Shown here piece by piece: positions 53,266 through 60,718 of a DNA stretch of 64,000 nt. Origin of the DNA: JALCRY01 sp050946575. GTDB lineage: Bacteria; Bacillota; Clostridia; Peptostreptococcales; Anaerovoracaceae. Made by a program: the position numbers and the translations under genes. Below the pieces are notes generated by a model, which worked only from the letters and a program-made list of their open reading frames with translations, was not told the origin of the DNA and did not search any database. Each line of letters begins with the position of its first letter. Within the stretch, counting starts at the first letter, position 1. Where the stretch lies: positions 62,001 to 126,000 of the forward strand of contig JBMNVB010000002.1 of the NCBI GenBank assembly GCA_050946575.1, read 5' to 3'.

Positions 53266-53883
53266 CTACTGATTTGGTTTACTGTAAATTATTATTCCTC
53301 CCTTATTCTTATATCCGCTGTCCCAAAGTACATCAAAGTCCAGCCATCTGTAGCTGCTGTAAGTGACGGCCTTTACCGACATGCGGCCGTTTTCTCCGTC
53401 TTCCGCGTCGTATCCGTTGAGCAGGAACCAGTGCCATACGTAGAAGTCCATTTCTATCGCTTTGTGGTGCAGTATAAGGCAGGGAACGGGAAATCCTCTG
53501 TCTATCCTGTCGATGACAGCCTGCTTCGCCTTCCTGACGGGTTCTCCGCCTTCAAGTCCGTCCATCCTTATGCCGTGCGCGCCCGCATCGCGCATGTATC
53601 TCGCGTAGCCGTCCATATATATCTCGAGCGTATTTATCCCGGACCATCTCGGTCTGAGATAAGGCTTCATGATCTCGGAAAAATCCACATAATCCTTTTT
53701 AGTTATCTTTTCCGGATCGAACGGCACCATTTCCTTCATCCCTTTATGCAATGCAAAATAGACGCTGCTGTCGCACGCCGTTTCCGCCGCGCAGCCGCCG
53801 AGCCTCATCATATAGCTGCGGAACCAGTCCTGGTTTCCGCCGTATGAACTGCCGATATAAAAATGTTCGAGTTCTTTTCGCAT
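53266..53883 (-). CDS. Papain-like cysteine peptidase-like protein (C39-related), uncharacterised
   Basis: A 205-residue soluble protein without signal peptide. The arrangement Q18 (YGGNQDWF), C31 (LGGCAAETACD), H151 (VWHWFLLNGYD) and a following Asp/Asn region fits a papain/C39 cysteine-peptidase fold. Similar hypothetical proteins are common in Clostridia. There is no ABC transporter or leader peptide nearby, so a bacteriocin role is not supported. The start is ATG at 53883 after GGGGAT; an in-frame upstream start runs through the promoter. The catalytic assignment is inference. Confidence 0.5.
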   Translation of the reverse strand: MRKELEHFYIGSSYGGNQDWFRSYMMRLGGCAAETACDSSVYFALHKGMKEMVPFDPEKITKKDYVDFSEIMKPYLRPRWSGINTLEIYMDGYARYMRDAGAHGIRMDGLEGGEPVRKAKQAVIDRIDRGFPVPCLILHHKAIEMDFYVWHWFLLNGYDAEDGENGRMSVKAVTYSSYRWLDFDVLWDSGYKNKGGIIIYSKPNQ

Positions 53884-53898
53884 TGATAAATCCCCTGT

Positions 53899-53929
53899 GC
53901 CGATGAACGTTATTATAATATATGCACGC
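53899..53929 (-). promoter_or_regulatory. Promoter of the cysteine-peptidase-like gene
   Basis: On the minus strand TATTATAAT is followed about 30 bases later by the ATG. TTTACT lies 17 bases upstream as a moderate -35 box. Positions are approximate to a few bases. Confidence 0.45.
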
Positions 53930-54026
53930 CCGGGAGTAAATTTCAACAATATTTTGAATTTGTCTAACCCAAGACGCTGAAAATGTTGTAAAATGTCAAT
54001 AGTACATCTACGAAAGGAGCATTGTC

Positions 54027-54731
54027 ATGGCAGAAGATAACAGGGAAATCGCTTTCGAAGAAGATAAAAAAGGGGAAACCGCAGAATCGATATTCGACTC
54101 GCAGGACGAAGACCGCTCGAAGCCGGAAGATGCCGACGTACTTCTCATGACTCCTGTATCGGCGGATTACAGACTGAATAAGGAGTGCAGGAATCTTCCT
54201 CCGAATTCAAATTACGACCTGTCGCTCCAGCATAACGGACTCATGATCAGGCAGCACGCCGGCGACAAGGCTCAGCTGCTCATACCTTTCGAATCCATAA
54301 ATGATATTTTCTACGGCAGAAAGGCGGAAGCTGCGGCTGATGAGGGGAGGCCTCTCGGAAAGGCGCTCGGCAGCGGAGAACTGTTCGAAGCCGAAAACGA
54401 TGAAGAAGTCACCGACAAGGATATGGTGCTGGCCATCTCGCTGTCGGATGATAAGGGAAGCGATATAATCTCGTTCCGTGCGAATTCGCCGTCGCCGCAT
54501 CATAAACTGCTGTTCGGCACTCTGATGCAGCTCACGGGCGCGAATCACGATGAAGGATCGAAGAACGCGAAAACCATAAAGCTCAGGACATGCGAAAAAT
54601 GCGGGGAAAGGTATCCCGCGTCGGCGAAACTCTGTCCGTACTGCAATTCGAAGAAGCCGGCATATAAAAAGGCGGGCATGTGGATCATGATAGGAATACT
54701 GATTCTGTCATGCGCGAGCCCGTTCCTGTAA
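54027..54731 (+). CDS. Uncharacterised zinc-ribbon protein with C-terminal membrane anchor
   Basis: A 234-residue protein. Residues 1-45 are acidic and disordered. A beta-rich domain follows (about 60-185, PH/GRAM-like by strand pattern: NGLMIRQHAGDKAQLLIPFESINDIFYG, a typical PH-like strand set). A zinc ribbon CEKCGERYPASAKLCPYC is at about 190-207, and a last hydrophobic helix (AGMWIMIGILILSCASPFL) would anchor it with the bulk in the cytoplasm. I do not recognise the family. A GGAG site precedes the ATG and a terminator follows. Confidence 0.6.
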   Translation: MAEDNREIAFEEDKKGETAESIFDSQDEDRSKPEDADVLLMTPVSADYRLNKECRNLPPNSNYDLSLQHNGLMIRQHAGDKAQLLIPFESINDIFYGRKAEAAADEGRPLGKALGSGELFEAENDEEVTDKDMVLAISLSDDKGSDIISFRANSPSPHHKLLFGTLMQLTGANHDEGSKNAKTIKLRTCEKCGERYPASAKLCPYCNSKKPAYKKAGMWIMIGILILSCASPFL

Positions 54732-54745
54732 ACGAAAACCGAAAC

Positions 54746-54772
54746 AGGCAGAGCGGAGGCTCTGCCTTTTAA
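54746..54772 (+). terminator. Intrinsic terminator before recA
   Basis: A perfect 9-bp stem AGGCAGAGC/GCTCTGCCT with a 4-base loop, followed by TTTTAA. Confidence 0.85.
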
Positions 54773-54776
54773 GTTG

Positions 54777-54805
54777 TTGACATGGTATGGAAATAAATGT
54801 AAAAT
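54777..54805 (+). promoter_or_regulatory. Upstream recA promoter (P1)
   Basis: TTGACA (54777-54782) and TAAAAT (54800-54805), spacer 17. It directly follows the terminator of the upstream gene. Confidence 0.6.
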
Positions 54806-54840
54806 AGTCATATGGTATTCGGATATCGCGTAAAAAAAGG

Positions 54841-54869
54841 TTGACCGCGCTATCCATTTAATGTATCAT
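54841..54869 (+). promoter_or_regulatory. Main recA promoter (P2)
   Basis: TTGACC (54841-54846) and TATCAT (54864-54869) with a 17-base spacer. The predicted start site, about 54876, abuts the LexA box. Confidence 0.65.
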
Positions 54870-54877
54870 GGCATTTG

Positions 54878-54891
54878 AGAACAGATGTTCA
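54878..54891. promoter_or_regulatory. LexA (DinR) SOS box upstream of recA
   Basis: GAAC-AGAT-GTTC at 54879-54890, flanked A...A, matches the Gram-positive LexA consensus CGAACRNRYGTTYG except for the outermost base on each side. It lies at the predicted transcription start of recA P2, where LexA would block RNA polymerase. Confidence 0.75.
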
Positions 54892-54910
54892 CTATTTTAC
54901 GGAGGTAAAC

Positions 54911-55978
54911 ATGGCGATAAATAAAGAAGACAAAGAGAAAGCGCTGCAGGAGGCACTGAATCATATCAACAAGCAGTATGGTCAGGGTGCCATCATGAAA
55001 CTCGGCGATGATAATATGATCACGAATGTGGAAACTATTCCCACAGGGTCGATAAGCCTCGATATCGCGACCGGCATCGGCGGCATACCGAAGGGCAGGA
55101 TCATCGAAGTGTACGGCCCGGAATCTTCGGGAAAGACAACGCTGACGCTCCACATGATAGCCGAAGCGCAGAAGGCGGGCGGAAAGGCCGCTTTCATAGA
55201 CGCGGAGCACGCACTCGACGCCGAGTATGCGCACGCTCTCGGAGTGGATATCGACGAACTCCTGGTATCACAGCCGGACACGGGAGAACAGGCTCTCGAG
55301 ATCTGCGAGATGCTGGTACGTTCAGGAGCTCTTGACATAATCGTTATCGACTCAGTGGCGGCGCTCGTTCCGAAGAGCGAGATAGCGGGCGAAATGGGCG
55401 ATTCTCATGTCGGACTTCTCGCGAGGCTTATGTCACAGGCTATGAGAAAACTCGCGGGCGCTATAAACAAATCGAAGACGTCCGTCGTGTTTATTAACCA
55501 GCTCAGAGAAAAGGTCGGGGTAATATACGGAAATCCCGAAGTCACGACAGGCGGAAGGGCTCTTAAATTCTATTCATCCATGAGGATCGACGTCAGAAGG
55601 GTAGAGACCCTCAAGCGCGGCGGCGAGATGATCGGGAACCGCACGAGAGTTAAGATAGTGAAGAATAAAATGGCTCCTCCGTTCAAGACCGCTGAATTCG
55701 ACATCATGTACGGAGAAGGCATCTCGAAGGAAGGCGACATTCTCGACTGCGCATCCGAGCTCGGATTTATAGACAAGGCCGGATCATGGTACAGCTACGA
55801 AGGCGACAGGATAGGCCAGGGCAGGGATAACGCGAAGCAGTTCCTGAAAGATCATCCGGAAATCATGGAAACTCTGGAGAAGAAGATCCACGAGGAGCTG
55901 CTGCCGCACGCAGGAAGCGATCAGGAAAAGGCGGATGAAGTCAGGGTCGATGAAGACGGAGTCGTAATAGAAGAATAA
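54911..55978 (+). CDS. recA: Recombinase RecA
   Basis: A 355-residue recombinase that forms filaments on single-stranded DNA, drives strand exchange and triggers LexA self-cleavage. It has Walker A GPESSGKTT (about residues 69-77), DAEHALD, the Walker B IIVIDSVAALVPKSEIEGE-like block (here IAGE), loop L1/L2 around INQLREKVGVIYGNPEVTTGGRALKFY, and an acidic C-terminus. ATG at 54911 follows CGGAGG. SOS control is indicated by the LexA box. Confidence 0.98.
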   Translation: MAINKEDKEKALQEALNHINKQYGQGAIMKLGDDNMITNVETIPTGSISLDIATGIGGIPKGRIIEVYGPESSGKTTLTLHMIAEAQKAGGKAAFIDAEHALDAEYAHALGVDIDELLVSQPDTGEQALEICEMLVRSGALDIIVIDSVAALVPKSEIAGEMGDSHVGLLARLMSQAMRKLAGAINKSKTSVVFINQLREKVGVIYGNPEVTTGGRALKFYSSMRIDVRRVETLKRGGEMIGNRTRVKIVKNKMAPPFKTAEFDIMYGEGISKEGDILDCASELGFIDKAGSWYSYEGDRIGQGRDNAKQFLKDHPEIMETLEKKIHEELLPHAGSDQEKADEVRVDEDGVVIEE

Positions 55979-55998
55979 TTTCGCGCATATATCTATCT

Positions 55999-56036
55999 TC
56001 TGCCGCAGGAAATGACAGTTCTGCGGCAGATTTTTA
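55999..56036 (+). terminator. Intrinsic terminator of recA
   Basis: A 10-bp stem TCTGCCGCAG (55999-56008) with CTGCGGCAGA (56021-56030), followed by T5. Confidence 0.9.
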
Positions 56037-56162
56037 TTGTAAAAATATTCTGAATAAAAAAATTATGTAAAATCTATTCCAAATCCATATCAAGTGTGAT
56101 TAAATTAACAGTGGATTTGTGTGTCGGAACATATATTCCGACCGTCCGGACAGGAGAATTTT

Positions 56163-57896
56163 ATGAGTTCAGAGACCTTTCAGATGATCGCCGCGCTGCT
56201 GGGCGGCCTTGCATTGTTTATCTTCGGAATGAACAGCATGAGCGACGGCTTCCAGAAAACAGCGGGCGACAGGATGAAGCATATTCTGTCCATGCTGACG
56301 TCTAATCCTGTGCTGGGCGTGCTGTCGGGGGCACTCTGCACCGCAGTTCTTCAAAGCAGTTCCGCTACGACGGTCATGGCGATAGGATTCGTGAGCGCCG
56401 GCCTGATTACATTCAGACAGGCCATAGGCGTAGTCATGGGAGCGAATATAGGAACTACCATTACAGCCCAGCTTATTGCGTTCAAGATAGGCGATTTCGC
56501 GTGGGTATTCGTCTTCGTCGGTTTTCTTCTTTATTTTTTCGTCAGAAAAAGAGAAAAAGTAAAAGATGTGGGTCAGGTGATTTTCTCATTCGGCCTGCTT
56601 TTTGTCGGCCTTAATGTCATGGGAGAGGCGATGAAACCGCTCGCGTCTTCTCCGATGTTCCTCGATATGATGCTCAAAGTCCAGGATACGCCCGTACTCG
56701 GCGTGCTGCTCGGGACACTGATGACAGTTGTCGTTCAGAGCAGTTCGGCGACTATCGCGGTCCTGCAGAACCTCGCTTCCACGCCGGGACCGGACGGCGT
56801 CACGAGTATCATCGGGCTCGCGGGAGCCATCCCGATACTGTTCGGCGATAACATAGGCACGACCATCACGGCTGTACTTGCATCGATAGGCGGGACGGTG
56901 AACGCGAAGCGCGCCGCGGCGGCACATGTAATTTTCAATATATCCGGCACGCTCCTCTTCATAAATTTCATTCCGCAGATAATAAAGGTAGTAAAATATA
57001 TATCGCCGAAGGGGCCTGAAGTCGAGGTCATTTCGCGGCAGATAGCGAATACGCATCTTCTGTTCAACGTCACCACCACGCTGATATGGCTTCCGCTGAT
57101 AGGAGTGCTCGCCGCGATCGCAACGAAGCTGATCCGCGGCACGGACGAGGAAGTCCTGGACCCGATGCCGAAATATCTTGACGAGAATCTGATAGACAGA
57201 CCTCTGTTCGCTATACCTCTCGCCATGAGAGAGCTTGTCAGGATCGGGAAATTCGCGCTCGACATGACGACATACGCGAAAAAGGCTTTCATGGAAGGCG
57301 ATTTCGAAGCAATGCAGAAAGTCGAGGAACACGAGGAAGTCATCAACGAGCTCGAACAGACGACGGTCAGTTATCTCGCGTCGATACTCGCTACAGAAGG
57401 CGTCACCGACAGACAGCTGAACACGGTATCGCAGCTCATCAGAGTGGCCGGCGATCTGGAGAATATAGGGGATCAATGCATTGATCTTAAAGAACTCGCC
57501 GAGGAAAAAAAGAAAGACAAAATAGAGTTCAGCGACAAGGCGAATGCCGAGATCGAGCTGTGTTTCGATCAGGGGATCAGCATGATAGAGAACTGTGTCA
57601 GGGCTCTTAAAACCGGCGACACGGGCGCCGTAAACCAGATACTCTGGCTTGAGGAACAGCTTGACAACAGCGAGGAGCGGCTGAGAAAGCAGCATATGCA
57701 GAGAGTCATCGACAAGACATGCTCCCCCGGATTCACGGTGCTTTACACTGATACGGTCTATCAGATAGAAAAGATAGGCGACTTCTGCAACAATATAGCT
57801 CTTGAGATAAGAGATATGCCTGACGCGGTGTTCATCGGACAGAGCGAGGAGATCGAGGAAAAGTCACAGCAGGGACCGGATCCCGAATTCACATAA
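56163..57896 (+). CDS. Na+/phosphate cotransporter family protein with PhoU domain
   Basis: A 577-residue NptA/PNaS-type transporter. Two inverted halves each hold the QSSSAT signature (AVLQSSSATTVM, about residue 60, and VVVQSSSATIAV, about 195) next to GANIGTTIT/GDNIGTTIT loops. Residues about 350-560 are a helical PhoU-like domain (MTTYAKKAFMEGDFEAMQKVEEHEEVINELE), which regulates uptake. It is the second phosphate importer in the window after Pit. The ATG at 56163 follows AGGAGA; the upstream in-frame ATG has no site. Confidence 0.92.
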   Translation: MSSETFQMIAALLGGLALFIFGMNSMSDGFQKTAGDRMKHILSMLTSNPVLGVLSGALCTAVLQSSSATTVMAIGFVSAGLITFRQAIGVVMGANIGTTITAQLIAFKIGDFAWVFVFVGFLLYFFVRKREKVKDVGQVIFSFGLLFVGLNVMGEAMKPLASSPMFLDMMLKVQDTPVLGVLLGTLMTVVVQSSSATIAVLQNLASTPGPDGVTSIIGLAGAIPILFGDNIGTTITAVLASIGGTVNAKRAAAAHVIFNISGTLLFINFIPQIIKVVKYISPKGPEVEVISRQIANTHLLFNVTTTLIWLPLIGVLAAIATKLIRGTDEEVLDPMPKYLDENLIDRPLFAIPLAMRELVRIGKFALDMTTYAKKAFMEGDFEAMQKVEEHEEVINELEQTTVSYLASILATEGVTDRQLNTVSQLIRVAGDLENIGDQCIDLKELAEEKKKDKIEFSDKANAEIELCFDQGISMIENCVRALKTGDTGAVNQILWLEEQLDNSEERLRKQHMQRVIDKTCSPGFTVLYTDTVYQIEKIGDFCNNIALEIRDMPDAVFIGQSEEIEEKSQQGPDPEFT

Positions 57897-57912
57897 CTAA
57901 AGCTGTTTCGTA

Positions 57913-57941
57913 TTGACTGAGTTCTCCTTTTATGCTATTAT
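57913..57941 (+). promoter_or_regulatory. Promoter of the rplU operon
   Basis: TTGACT (57913-57918) and TATTAT (57936-57941), spacer 17. Transcription should start near 57949. Confidence 0.7.
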
Positions 57942-57948
57942 ATTTATC

Positions 57949-58032
57949 CGTAGGCCGCTCGGAACGGGTACCGAAATAAAGCCTTGAAGGCTGCCCGCGA
58001 CGGCGAGACCGGAAAGAGGAGGAATAAATAAA
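57949..58032 (+). promoter_or_regulatory. Probable L21 autoregulatory leader
   Basis: About 84 bases of untranslated leader with short hairpins (e.g. AGCCTTGAAGGCT near 57980, GCCCGCGACGGCGAG beyond it) ahead of AGAGGAGG. The position before rplU fits the Firmicute L21 leader family, in which the ribosomal protein feeds back on its mRNA. Identity is by position and shape only. Confidence 0.45.
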
Positions 58033-58545
58033 ATGTACGCAGTTATCGAGACAGGCGGAAAGCAGTACAAAGTTTCCGAAGGTGATGTCATCACTGTTGA
58101 GAAACTCGGAGCTGAAGCCGGAGAAGAAGTTGTATTTGACAGAGTTCTGTTCCTTGGCGAAGGATCCGACGCGAAAGTCGGCACACCTTATATCGACGGC
58201 GCGGCAGTCGCCGGCAAGGTCGTGGAAAACGGCAAGGGAAAGAAAGTCATAATCTACAAGTACAAAGCTAAAAAGGATTACAGAAAAAAGCAGGGACACA
58301 GACAGCCTTATACAAAGGTGGAGATCACAAGTCTCGGCGGAGCGGCGAAGAAGGAAGCCGCGCCTGCGGAGCAGCCTGAGGATGCGGCCCCTGAAGAGAA
58401 TGGGACTTCGGAAAAGACACCGTCGCTCAGATCCATGAAAAAGGCGGAGCTCATCGAGTTCGCGGAAGCGCACGGAATAGAAGTCGATCCGAAGGATACG
58501 AAGGCAGTTATCACTGAGGCCATCGAAGCCGGACTGAACAAATAG
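58033..58545 (+). CDS. rplU: Large-subunit ribosomal protein bL21 with long C-terminal extension
   Basis: A 170-residue protein; bL21 is normally about 103 residues. Residues 1-103 are a regular bL21 (MYAVIETGGKQYKVSEGDVI, KKDYRKKQGHRQPYTKVEI). Residues 104-131 are a Pro/Ala/Glu linker, and 132-168 (SLRSMKKAELIEFAEAHGIEV, then a second helix ITEAIEA) look like a small helix-extended-helix fold of the SAP/HeH/Rho-N type, which often binds nucleic acid. The frame is intact with no sign of error. rpmA follows 20 bases later without the usual protease gene between. Confidence 0.95.
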   Translation: MYAVIETGGKQYKVSEGDVITVEKLGAEAGEEVVFDRVLFLGEGSDAKVGTPYIDGAAVAGKVVENGKGKKVIIYKYKAKKDYRKKQGHRQPYTKVEITSLGGAAKKEAAPAEQPEDAAPEENGTSEKTPSLRSMKKAELIEFAEAHGIEVDPKDTKAVITEAIEAGLNK

Positions 58546-58565
58546 CCGTAAGGAGGTGCCAGGAC

Positions 58566-58826
58566 ATGTCGAGTAAAAAAGGAGTAGGAAGCTCAAAGAA
58601 CGGACGTGACAGTGAGTCCAAAAGACTCGGAGTAAAAGCAGCGGACGGCCAGTTTGTAACGGCCGGAAGCATCATCGTAAGACAGAGAGGAACTAAGATC
58701 CATCCGGGATCGAACGTTGGCAAGGGCGGAGATGACACCCTGTTCGCGAAGATCGACGGATCTGTAAAGTTTGAAAGAATGGGCAAGACCAGAAAACAGG
58801 TCAGCGTCTATAAAAAGGAAGCTTAA
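58566..58826 (+). CDS. rpmA: Large-subunit ribosomal protein bL27 (short N-terminus)
   Basis: An 86-residue bL27. It begins MSSKKGVGSSKNGRDSESKRLGVK, so the functional N-terminus that reaches the peptidyl-transferase centre is made directly. Most Firmicutes instead make a roughly 9-residue leader ending in FA/FF that the Prp protease removes. AAGGAGGTG sits before the ATG. It is part of the rplU-rpmA unit, with a terminator before obg. Confidence 0.97.
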   Translation: MSSKKGVGSSKNGRDSESKRLGVKAADGQFVTAGSIIVRQRGTKIHPGSNVGKGGDDTLFAKIDGSVKFERMGKTRKQVSVYKKEA

Positions 58827-58835
58827 CTAATCTGC

Positions 58836-58866
58836 CGGGTCCCTGATAGAGGGGCCCGATTTTTTC
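58836..58866 (+). terminator. Intrinsic terminator after rpmA
   Basis: CGGGTCCC pairs with GGGGCCCG (one G-T pair), followed by A and T6. It separates the ribosomal genes from obg, probably allowing partial read-through. Confidence 0.8.
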
Positions 58867-58880
58867 TGAAAGAGAAAACA

Positions 58881-60173
58881 ATGTTTGTAGACAGAGCGAG
58901 GATATTCATAAAATCCGGAAAAGGCGGAGACGGCGCGGTCACATTCAGACGCGAACCGTATGTCCCGGAAGGCGGTCCGGACGGCGGAGACGGCGGCAGG
59001 GGCGGCGACGTTATTTTCATGGCGGACAGCAGCCTGCGCACGCTGATGGACTTCAAATACAAAAAAAAGTACAAAGCCGAGGACGGCCAGAACGGGATGA
59101 AGAAGAAGATGTTCGGCCGGAAGGGAAAAGATCTGATAATCAGGGTGCCGGCAGGAACGATGGTAATAGACGAAGAGACCGGTCTTCTGATGAAAGATCT
59201 TACTAAAGACGGTGAATCCTTCGTCGCGGCCGCCGGCGGAAAAGGCGGGAAGGGGAACGTCCACTTCAAGAATTCCGTAAGGCAGGCTCCGAATTTCGCC
59301 GAAGCCGGCCAGGAACCCGTGGAGCGCACGATCATCCTCGAACTGAAACTCATTGCCGACGTGGGGCTCGTAGGGTTCCCGAACGTCGGGAAATCCACGC
59401 TGCTGTCCGTATGCACTGCCGCTAAACCGAAGATCGCGAACTATCATTTCACAACGATAGCGCCGAACCTCGGCGTCGTGCAGGTGCACGACACGAGCTT
59501 TGTGATGGCAGATATTGCCGGCATCATAGAAGGCGCGAGCGAGGGAGCAGGCATGGGGTTCCAGTTCCTGAAGCATATAGAGAGAACGAAGGTGCTTATC
59601 CACGTTGTAGATGTTTCGGGAAGCGAGGGCCGGGACCCGAAGGAGGATTTCGACAAAATAAACGCAGAGCTCGAGAATTACAGCCCGAAAATGATGAAAA
59701 AGCCCCAGATCGTAGCCGCGAACAAAATAGACATCGTAGACACAGACAGCGAAGAATATCTCAGTTTCAGGGAATATGTCGAAGGAAAAGGATACAAAGT
59801 CTTCCCGATGTCAGCGCCTATAAATCTCGGCGTCAGAGAAGTCGTCGAGGAAGCAGCGCGGCTGCTTGCTGAAGTAAATGAAAATTACGAAGAGGAAGAA
59901 CCTGAACTCTTCGATTTCGACAGAGAAAATGACGATGCCGATTACAGGCGCATAGACGCTTCTGTAGACGAAGACGGCTCGTTCGTCCTCAGCGGGCGGC
60001 AGCTCAGGAAGATATTCAATTCAACGAATTTCAACGACATGGGGTCGCTGAGATATCTTTACAAGTATATCGAGAAAAGCGGCGCGATAGACCGCCTGAA
60101 GGAGATGGGCCTGAAAGAGGGCGATACTGTGAAGATAGAAGACTTCGAGTTCGAATACATCGATGAATTTTAG
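58881..60173 (+). CDS. obg: GTPase Obg (CgtA), 50S assembly factor
   Basis: A 430-residue Obg. The glycine-rich Obg fold spans about residues 1-158 (SGKGGDGAVTFRREPYVPEGGPDGGDGGRGGDV). The G domain follows with GFPNVGKSTLL, a switch II region starting DIAGIIEGASEGAG, and NKIDIVD. The C-terminal OCT domain lies at about 355-430. It acts on late 50S assembly and (p)ppGpp responses. Placement after rpmA is the conserved bacterial order. Only a weak GAGA site precedes the ATG. Confidence 0.97.
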   Translation: MFVDRARIFIKSGKGGDGAVTFRREPYVPEGGPDGGDGGRGGDVIFMADSSLRTLMDFKYKKKYKAEDGQNGMKKKMFGRKGKDLIIRVPAGTMVIDEETGLLMKDLTKDGESFVAAAGGKGGKGNVHFKNSVRQAPNFAEAGQEPVERTIILELKLIADVGLVGFPNVGKSTLLSVCTAAKPKIANYHFTTIAPNLGVVQVHDTSFVMADIAGIIEGASEGAGMGFQFLKHIERTKVLIHVVDVSGSEGRDPKEDFDKINAELENYSPKMMKKPQIVAANKIDIVDTDSEEYLSFREYVEGKGYKVFPMSAPINLGVREVVEEAARLLAEVNENYEEEEPELFDFDRENDDADYRRIDASVDEDGSFVLSGRQLRKIFNSTNFNDMGSLRYLYKYIEKSGAIDRLKEMGLKEGDTVKIEDFEFEYIDEF

Positions 60174-60181
60174 GAGGACCC

Positions 60182-60718
60182 ATGGCATCGGAGAGACTTA
60201 CAAGGCAGCAGTGCATCGATATGCTGAAGGAGTACGGCACCCCTCCGCATGTGGCAGCGCACTGCATCGCGGTGGCGGAAGTCGCCGTAAGGCTCGGAAA
60301 AGCGCTGAACGAACACGGATATAATATAGATATCCCTCTTGCGGAGAACGCCGCATTGCTGCACGATATAGCGCGGGTCGAAGACGAACACTGGAACGTC
60401 GGGGCCGACTATCTCGAATCGAAGGGGCTCAGGGATCAGGCGGATATCGTAAGGATACACATGTTTTACGATCCGTTCTCGCCCGTGGATAAACTGAACG
60501 AGACGGACCTCGTCTGCATCGGAGACAGAACGGTCAAGGAGCATACGTACGTCGGCGTTGACGAACGTTTCGAATATATTATGAACAAGCCTCATAATCT
60601 TTCCCCGCAGGCGCGCAGGCGGATCGAAGCGAGGAAGAGTGAAATGAAGAAGCTGCTTGACGAGATAGCTGAAGTCATCGGCTGCTCCCTCGACAAACTG
60701 ATGGAGGACGGTAAATGA
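60182..60718 (+). CDS. HD-domain phosphohydrolase
   Basis: A 178-residue HD-superfamily protein. The metal site is seen as H (PPHVAAHCIAVAEVAVRLG), HD (AALLHDIARVEDEHW) and a later H (VRIHMFYDP) and D (CIGDRTVKEH). Related proteins hydrolyse nucleotides or phosphate esters, but the substrate is unknown. AGGAGG precedes the ATG by 4 bases. The stop overlaps the radical SAM gene, giving a translationally linked obg-HD-radical SAM group. Confidence 0.85.
   Translation: MASERLTRQQCIDMLKEYGTPPHVAAHCIAVAEVAVRLGKALNEHGYNIDIPLAENAALLHDIARVEDEHWNVGADYLESKGLRDQADIVRIHMFYDPFSPVDKLNETDLVCIGDRTVKEHTYVGVDERFEYIMNKPHNLSPQARRRIEARKSEMKKLLDEIAEVIGCSLDKLMEDGK

Noticed and set aside
53266..53883. Bacteriocin maturation system around the C39-like gene
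   Set aside because: No ABC transporter, double-glycine leader peptide or immunity gene is nearby.
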